DNA of 64,000 nt from Coleophoma eucalyptorum (lineage: Eukaryota; Ascomycota; Leotiomycetes; Helotiales; Dermateaceae). The notes under the pieces were generated by a model. It was given only the letters and a program-made list of their open reading frames with translations, was not told the origin of the DNA and ran no database searches. Shown here piece by piece: positions 57,339-64,000 of this stretch (the stretch's first letter is position 1; each line of letters starts with the position of its first letter). Location: positions 62,001-126,000 of the forward strand of contig JALRME010000055.1 of assembly GCA_026120035.1 (NCBI GenBank), written 5' to 3'. Made by a program: the position numbers and the translations under genes.

Positions 57339-58478
57339 ATTCTGAATCTCCATCCACAGAACTTTCATTTTCGAGATTCTCAGGAGTATAGTTCTCAATA
57401 CAAGAATTGTCTGGTCTCTGGCGCTTCTGCCGCCTTGATATCAGCACGAAGTAAAATTCATTCCAGTATCATTTGAGTCTTATATTTCTTGGCTGCGTCT
57501 CGCACTTGATGTTATACTCGGTCTCATCTGTCGATGCTCATCCCCAATTTCATCGCAATCGTCCATTTTGAGTCAGTAGGTAGGTGATAATTGGGCTATT
57601 CACGTATAGGAAATTCTAAACTGAAGCGCTCTAGGATATCAGTGCTGGTTACTGCGGGAAAATAAAAGTTTTGGGTGGTTGTGTCGACAGATCTGAAGCG
57701 TTGAACTGAATTTATGCTTCTTTGCTATGGAACCATTTTTTCCCGATACGTCACTTCTCTACCGTTCACCCTTTCATTGAGTCACGGCCAGGCCATGACC
57801 ATGCCTTGCCGTAGCAGAAAGGCGCTGTTCAGCATTGGATTGCTTTAATAATATTTTGTTCGTGCAAGACAAGTTGCATGGATAAATCATGGCCCATCAT
57901 GGTCCAACAGCCTTCATTTGTGTATTTCAGGGACCTTTTTCAGGAGTTTTTGGGACAACTGGGACAGTTGATGGAGGTCGTTTTCAGCCGTGTTTCTAGA
58001 GTTTGGGTTTTATTGATTGAAAGAGCCTCATCTAATACAAGACTCGTCAACTATCAATTTAACAAAACTAAACTCTACCATTGATACATGGAGGTTGTAT
58101 TCGATGGGTTAGAGCGTCGTGGATAGTCACAGACCCTGTGGATTCCAGGTCTCTCATTTTTCAACCCTGACAAGCATTGTCACAGCTTCAACCCATGACA
58201 CAGGACTTTATGCAAAGGAATTAGTTGACAGAGAACTTTTTCCGTAGATAGGGGACTGGAGAAACTTATTAAATCAGGTTAAAGTATATCAGTCACTGAT
58301 CTGAGCCTCGTTCTATCTAGTTTATCCACACCATTCTAAATCACCAAGGCCAAGTCCGTGCGAGTCTCTTTTTATCTCGGAACTCTCTGATGGCTAATTC
58401 TGCATATATTTTCTTTGAAATGGTTAACATCTGGCTATCAGGGAAATATTGGGAAGATCTGCTCAAACATCGAGAGAA
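57339..58478. other. Intergenic, no supported gene
   Basis: Apart from the possible upstream exon noted for the gene at 56893, only short ORFs are present. Confidence 0.45.
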
Positions 58479-58687
58479 TAACGTCTATCCCTGCGTAGCG
58501 AAAAGCCCGCTGTGCCGAAAAAAAAAACCTTGGTACTTTGACTTTAAATATATCCAAACCTATACACACATCGAAATCTTCTATACTTGTGTATAGGTTG
58601 TGTTATATACCTATCCCTGAACATCTTAAACACCTTTTTGAACATAATTTTATTGATGCCGTTGCCTACGCGGCTGGTTTACAAATG
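58479..58687 (-). repeat. Dispersed repeat D, inverse copy
   Basis: It starts at TAACGTCTATCCCTGCGTAG (the tail in reverse) and matches the reverse complement of about 477-667. The match ends near TTTACAAAT. Confidence 0.65.
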
Positions 58688-59132
58688 GTCTTTATTTATG
58701 CTAAAACAGAGCTCCTCGACTCTAGCTCTACCATCAAGCTCTTATTACTTCGGATATTTTAAAAATGGATCTACTAGAGCTTTAGAGCATTATCCTATAC
58801 TAGATTATTTATCAGCCTTCGTGGGTTTTGTGGCGAGCAGGACTTATATGAGATCGCCACGCCGATCAGTACTTCCAATGGAAGAACTAGCCACTTATAG
58901 CTAGAGCAGGAATACGCCACCCACTTAAATATTTTTTGGTAAAATACAGCAGACATTGGCTTATATAATCAACATCACGTGCAGCTATGGCTGATACAAA
59001 CCTGACTTTGAAATTTCAACTGCTGACACTATCACCTTTCGTCTGGTCAGCTGGCACTATTAAAATGGATCGATTCTTGTTCATTCATAGAAGCCTTCGC
59101 CCTTATAACTTATTTAATATTTAGCTGCCTTA
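58688..59132. other. 3' flank of NLR paralogue 2
   Basis: No gene is supported. The ORFs at 58538-58904 overlap repeat D and show no domain. Confidence 0.45.
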
Positions 59133-59383
59133 CTAGCTTGCAGGATTTAGCTTAAATGACGATTTTGTTACATTTGACTCAGCAGGCGCAGCTTGCAACG
59201 CTTGAAGCCGATCTTCAAGTTGCTTACACCATTTCGAGGAAGGCCCTTGAACGGTTGTATATCCAGACAATGCCCGATCGAACATCCCCTTCGCTATGTC
59301 TTTTCGACCTGTTTGTGAAAAGAGATCGCCAAACGCGAAGATAGTATTCAATGCCGGCAAATACGATGCCACAAGTTGAGGGC

Positions 59384-59634
59384 CAAGAGCATCCTCGTAG
59401 CCTTGCAGCGCCCGACTGTACATTGCCTCCGCTTCCGCCAGCTTGCCTTGGTTCTTGTAGAGGTTACCTAGGTTGTTGACCGTACGGAGGGTCGACGTAT
59501 GCTTCGGTCCAAGTGCTTCCTCGTAGCCTTGTAGCGCCCGACTGTACATTGCCTCCGCTTCCGCCAGCTTGCCTTGGTTCTTGTAGAGGTTACCTAGGTT
59601 GTTGACCGTACGGAGGGTCGACGTATGCTTCGGT
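59384..59634 (-). repeat. Near-identical 126-bp TPR repeat units
   Basis: Two adjacent units differ by only a few bases. Each encodes GYEEALGPKHTSTLRTVNN followed by LGNLYKNQGKLAEAEAMYSR. The array runs into the N gap. Confidence 0.85.
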
Positions 59635-59729
59635 NNNNNNNNNNNNNNNNNNNNNNNNNNNNNNNNNNNNNNNNNNNNNNNNNNNNNNNNNNNNNNNNNN
59701 NNNNNNNNNNNNNNNNNNNNNNNNNNNNN
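59635..59729. other. Assembly gap (95 N) inside the TPR array
   Basis: It is undetermined sequence within the TPR repeats. The TPR units on either side are not in the same frame when 95 N are counted, so the gap length is nominal. Confidence 0.9.
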
Positions 59730-61968
59730 TAGGTCCAAGTGCTTCCTCCCTGCCTTGCAGCGCCCGACTGTACATTGCCTCCGCCTCCGCCAGCTTGCCT
59801 TGGTCGGCGTAGAGCAAGCCTAGGTTGTGCAAAGCCCAATCCATTCCCTCCATGTCCACCTTGTCTTCAAGTATGGCTTGCTCTTGCCTAACAGCATGCT
59901 GAAGCAACCGCCGTTGTAATACCCATGAGTCTGTTTCATTTCTCATAGGAACCTTCGAGGCGACGCATTCTAAGGCCAGTTGTGCAAGACCTTTGTCCCA
60001 CTCTTTATTAAGCACAAATACCGTCCAGCAATGTACACAGCTATGCACGCTATACCCTCCAGACCCAAAATGCTGTTTAAGAGCCCTATCTGGATCAACC
60101 AACCCGAAGCTACATAATAGAGCAACGGCTTCATTAAAGTTCAGTTCATCTTTCGTAAGCTCCTGTATCCATTGATCGTTTGGGGAGTCTGTATGTCGAA
60201 AGAGTTCGAACCATATATCCTGTCGCCCAAAATATGCCCATAGCTTGAGCAGGCTTGCCGACGCCGGGTTCTGTTGTTGGATCTGATCAAATGTAATCTG
60301 CCATGTCGTATACAATGAGCGATCTTCATAGGAGTTTAGTTGTGGGCTTGTGGTCTGGAGCTTCAACCACGACGCTTTATAGAGCCGAAGATAATTCGAG
60401 GAGGCCATCGATACGTGCTCTAGGTATGCACCTGCCGTGGATAGAGCAAGAGGTAGGCTGTCTAGTTCTTTAACAAGCTCTACGGCGCCAGGGTCTATCT
60501 TGTTAGTGTCATCTGAAAAGTTATATAACAAATGATATACCTTCTACAATATTCTTACGACCTGACGTCTTTGACAGGATCTCCAAGCCCTCTTTAACAT
60601 CTAGCAACTTCTGAACATGGACGCGATAACCTTGACTGATTCGCGAAGATCGCGTTGTAATGATAATTGAGCCCTGGTCAGACTGGGGGAGGAATTGGCG
60701 TATATCAACTGCTGAACGGTCGAGGTTGCTAGGTATTTTGGGGTTATCATAATTGTCATAGATCATCAGCCAGCGTGTGTTCTTCTGTAGATCAAGCCAG
60801 GCCTTGACCGCGTATATCACTTGATCGAGGTTGTTTAAGTCTATGCTAGTAAGTAGACTAGTCGAAGGATGATGCTTCAACACCTGCTGAGCGACGTCTC
60901 GAAAGCTAAGCTTGAGAGAGTCCTGATCGTTCGCATTCAACCAGAATACCGCTGTGTATTTCTCCTTGTGTCGTCTGATGTATTCGATCGCCAGTTGAGT
61001 CTTTCCGATTCCACCGAGGCCATACAGGACGATACAGGTTCGATTACTATGGCCGTGAAGCAGTTCGTGCATATTTGATAATTCCTTCTCTCTAGCAACA
61101 AACTGTGCAGCTTCAGGAAGTGACGTGAGGTTAAGCCCTACGGCAAACTGTTCGAAATCGATGCCTGTGCTGGTCAATTCTATTGCCTTAAGCAGGAATA
61201 TCTAGATAGGAATTTACCCTTGTACAATTTATGGATCTCTTCCTCCAGCCGCCTAAATGCTTGGTCCCTTCTCTCGCCGTAGTTCGGCACCATAGAAACA
61301 TCGAAGATCCCGATTAAACAGTAAGCTTCATCCTCTTCAATCATAGTATTACGGTGCTCTGCCCAGGAACGCCGCTCTTTGATACTGAAATTCGGTAATG
61401 CGTCGCCTCGGAGAGCATTCTTCGCGATACCTGTAATCTCATATATCATAGACTCAAGCGACAACTTGTTCCCAAGTGGCATACCCTCTAAGCTGAAAAA
61501 GTCAATCAGCCTCGGCGCAATAAGCTCTTGAAGCGTCCAACCTCGAGTAAACCATCGACTCTTCCTAAAGGCCTCTTCCCATATCCCCTGGTCATCTGCT
61601 TCCGTGTCAGATTTGGAGACATCCGAAAGATAGGCGTAGCAGTGCGCTGCGTTCTGATACCATCTGAACATAGAATTAATCGCCGCGCCGAGCTCAACCG
61701 CATTCTTCTTATCGATACAGCAGGTATCTACCCAGAAGTATTGTAAACCATCGGCTGCAGCCTGCTTTGCGCAGAACTGTATCTTCCTCCACCCGACCTT
61801 GCTCACGGTCTTGCTTATATCCGCGCCGGCTTCTATATCCTGAAAGCTGACCTCCTCTTGTCCCCAGGTATGAGAGAGTATTGCGTAGGCAGGGATATTG
61901 CCGCTCGTAGGTTCGCGAAAAACGATCTCGCCGTCGGGTTTATACTGCAAGAGGCGTATGAGAGCCAT

Positions 61969-62514
61969 AGGTGAGGTTCGCGAGCGATCTCAAGGCAAAC
62001 GCGATTTATTCGATTCGCGAGACTTGTTCAGTATGTCAAGGCAAGGTGTGCGAAGCTGACAGAATAGAAGCAGACATCGAAGGGCTGATCGTGGGAAAGT
62101 TACGCAGTGGTAGTCGTAGGTGTTGCGCACAAGGCTGTATCGTGGCGCAGGCGGCCTGGTCTATACTTGAAAAGGGAGACAAGCATGAGACATTCCATAC
62201 CTCTTGTTCAATCGACGGTCTTTCTATTGCGAATTTGCGAAACTGCATTAATTATCACTATAGCCGTCGTAAAGCCACACGAAGAACTCTTGAGCAATTC
62301 CAAGGTTGCTACCACCAGGCCTAGCTACCATAAAAGTGGCACTTACACGCCAGCAACGCCACACCTCACGTGCACTTATATAACACTTAACTACAACTAG
62401 CGTTATTGTAAAAATATGGTATCATATACAAGCCACTTCTTCGTTTCTTAGGATTTGTGGTGTTGTGCATACCTCCCACTTTATCCGTATAAATTCGGCA
62501 TAGGCATTCCTCTT
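61969..62514. promoter_or_regulatory. Upstream region of NLR paralogue 2
   Basis: On the minus strand it contains GCGCCACGATACAGCCTTGT (about 62132-62151), matching the block upstream of paralogue 1 at about 22808. No gene is supported. Confidence 0.4.
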
Positions 62515-62843
62515 TCTCTATAGCTTCAAAGTTTTTTAGCTTTACGTCTTCTTGATAGGAGATTCACTCTATTGTCCCGAAAGCTTATTATAGGCCGATA
62601 GTCAAGTTAAAGCAGGGGGGGAACAGACTAAGTGAACTTCAATGCCAGCGACAAAACGATCGGTAGAATCACTACATTTGTGATATATTCCTATTGAGTG
62701 CTATAAACTTGCAGAGAGATAGCTAAGGAACAATAGTAAGCTAACTATAACTTAATATATTTGCGTGGTTAATTTTTCAGACCCCAAAACCGTGAACCTT
62801 TTTCGGCACGCAGGGTTTTTCGGCACGCAGGGACGGACGTTAC
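62515..62843 (+). repeat. Dispersed repeat family C copy
   Basis: It contains ACAAAACGATCGGTAGAATC and AGAGATAGCTAAGGAACAAT, like the other copies. It ends in a tail (62799-62843) with CGGCACGCAGGGACGGACGT. Confidence 0.65.
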
Positions 62844-63378
62844 GAGGTCTTGGATTTGGCACTTTCTATGACAGCAAGACAGACAGGATATGGTGGTTAT
62901 CTATCTTGCGGTCAGTATCAACTATTGAAGCATGAAATTTGCCATTAGGCGAACTTGGCCTTGAACCAACCTCAAATATCTCTCGACTGCCATGTTTCTT
63001 TCAAATAATATGTCATTGGTAGACCCTAGGAAGAAAAATTTTCTAGCATCGTCGCATGAATGAAGAGATCATGGCCAAGAGAGTTTCAGGGACTAAAGGA
63101 AGCTGTGGTCTCAGCTATCAGGAGGTATACTAACTGCTAGCAAAGCCATGTTATGCGAAATCTCGAAACTTGGAATCCATTCTAGACACCTGAAGGATAG
63201 CCACCATGCTGTTAGCGGAGAATTAGATTGGAGGCCATAGCTTCAACATGAGCCAGGAGGAGCCCTTGTTCAGGAGATATGCATTCGGACCTGCCGTCTT
63301 CCCATATTCCGGATTAATCGGTGAAAGCCTGATTTAGTCACAAAATCCGAGAATCTGAGGGAGCCTTACCAAGGAGGA
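62844..63378. other. Intergenic
   Basis: Nothing recognisable is seen. Confidence 0.5.
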
Positions 63379-63770
63379 ATGGCACAATTCGGCCCAGAAA
63401 TCATGCTGATTAATGGGAAAGAATCTTGTAGACCGCTTCTAAGCTTCGAAGCTGTCACTCCGGGAACTATGGTTATAAGTTCTATACAACTAAATAACGG
63501 ACTCTTCATCACAACTTCAAATCATCATTTTGCCAGCCTCAAATCGAAGTTTTGCAACTTGGCCCCTATAGCGGAGCCAAAATTCACGGACGAGACTTTT
63601 CAGAGACTCTTCAATTTCTTCCGTATTTTCCCGACAACGCAAACGGCCTTCTCAGCGCCGTGAAGAATTCCTTGAGTCCCATGGCCAAAGAAATCGTTCA
63701 GTTTTATTGGCACATTCAAGACGATCCCGAGATGTCCTTTTGCCAAGGCACCAAAAGAATGTTTTTGTGA
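63379..63770 (+). CDS. Unrecognised coding-like ORFs
   Basis: Two overlapping frames look protein-like. 63379-63663 starts MAQFGPEIMLINGKESCRP. 63552-63770 includes FLPYFPDNANGLLSAVKNSL and EIVQFYWHIQDDPEM. They may be two exons or a frameshifted gene. No family is recognised and the exact model is uncertain. Confidence 0.3.
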
Positions 63771-64000
63771 ACAGGGGGTACCGTTGTAGTTATTTCAGTC
63801 GACGTTGGCTCCAAAAACATTACTTTCGAAGGTTATCTCTGTCCACCCCTGAGCTGTTTCAAGCTAAGGTTTCTCTAGGCATATAGAGACTGAGTATGCA
63901 AGCAATTTCAGCTCCCAGATGTAATCTCCACTCCGAGACCCGCGCAGCTCCTTACTGCGCTGCCGGAAACTGTTTTCTATTCCAAAGCCAAAGAAGATGC
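63771..64000. other. Window end, nothing assigned
   Basis: No gene is seen. A weak tRNA A-box-like motif was considered and rejected. Confidence 0.4.

Larger units (their letters stand above)
59133..61968 (-). pseudogene. HET-NB-ARC-TPR NLR protein (paralogue 2), one frame break
   Basis: Exon 1 (61968-61218) encodes a HET domain with AYAILSHTWG, FWVDTCCID, RGWTLQELIAP and AYCLIGIFDVS. A 53-nt intron (61165-61217) joins in phase 1 to GIDFEQFAVGLNL. NB-ARC follows, with the GLGGIGKTQ P-loop, WLMIYDNYDNP and IIITTRSS. Near 60530 the frame shifts by one base, and the following frame LYNFSDDTNKIDPGA continues the protein to the TPR array and a normal C-terminus (KSSFKLNPAS). The break could be a one-base deletion, or an unusually short 28-nt intron with GT...TTTTCAG ends and matching phase. 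If spliced, the gene would be intact except for the gap at 59635-59729. The role inferred is non-self recognition and cell death. Confidence 0.85.

Noticed and set aside
63940..63985. Minus-strand GGCAGCGCAGTAAGGAGCTGC resembles a tRNA-Met D-arm / A box
   Set aside because: No anticodon stem, T-arm with GGTTCRA or acceptor pairing could be found downstream.

Overview
The window looks like accessory, transposon-rich DNA from a filamentous ascomycete (Pezizomycotina). The evidence is short spliceosomal introns of about 40-90 nt with GTRNGT donors and CTRAY-like branch sites, HET-domain NLR genes, Fot1/pogo transposons, solo LTRs, and many in-frame TAG/TAA stops of the kind left by repeat-induced point mutation (RIP). 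Several unnamed families seem closest to Leotiomycetes-type fungi, but that placement is inference. No prokaryotic operons, rRNA or convincing tRNA genes were seen.

Layout. 1-5.2 kb: LTR and dispersed repeats, a SUR7/PalI-like membrane protein gene, and a decayed ABC transporter. 5.5-9.3 kb: an intact phosphotransferase-like gene (APH fold) and a TPR-RING gene. 10.4-11.6 kb: a fragment of the fungal RecQ-associated (telomere-linked-helicase type) family. 11.6-14.1 kb: a divergent pair of unfamiliar genes, one with a possible PD-(D/E)XK nuclease fold. 15.5-17.3 kb: a full-length but dead Fot1/pogo element with 44-bp terminal inverted repeats. 20-21.3 kb: the 5' part of a NACHT-type STAND gene. 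23-28.4 kb: a HET-NB-ARC-TPR NLR gene on the plus strand, with three in-frame stops, running into a C-terminal membrane-anchored module. 28.4-36.4 kb: solo LTRs, a dispersed repeat family, two small membrane-protein genes and a pogo remnant split by a solo LTR. 36.4-38.8 kb: a four-exon ferric-reductase-type gene with an unusual duplicated insert. 39-57 kb: small genes (ankyrin, 2EXR fragment, Cys-rich, secreted, acidic nuclear-like, a 120-aa protein) between two more pogo copies. 59.1-62 kb: a second HET-NB-ARC-TPR gene on the minus strand, paralogous to the first. 62.5-64 kb: another dispersed repeat copy and an unresolved ORF.

How the parts relate. The two NLR paralogues share exon-1 length, intron phase and length, a promoter block, and near-identical TPR repeat DNA. 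Both assembly gaps (runs of N) fall in those TPR arrays. HET-NLRs are known in fungi for non-self recognition and cell death, so this is best read as a fast-changing immunity cluster embedded in RIP-affected mobile DNA. Most remaining genes are single, unlinked cargo rather than a pathway.
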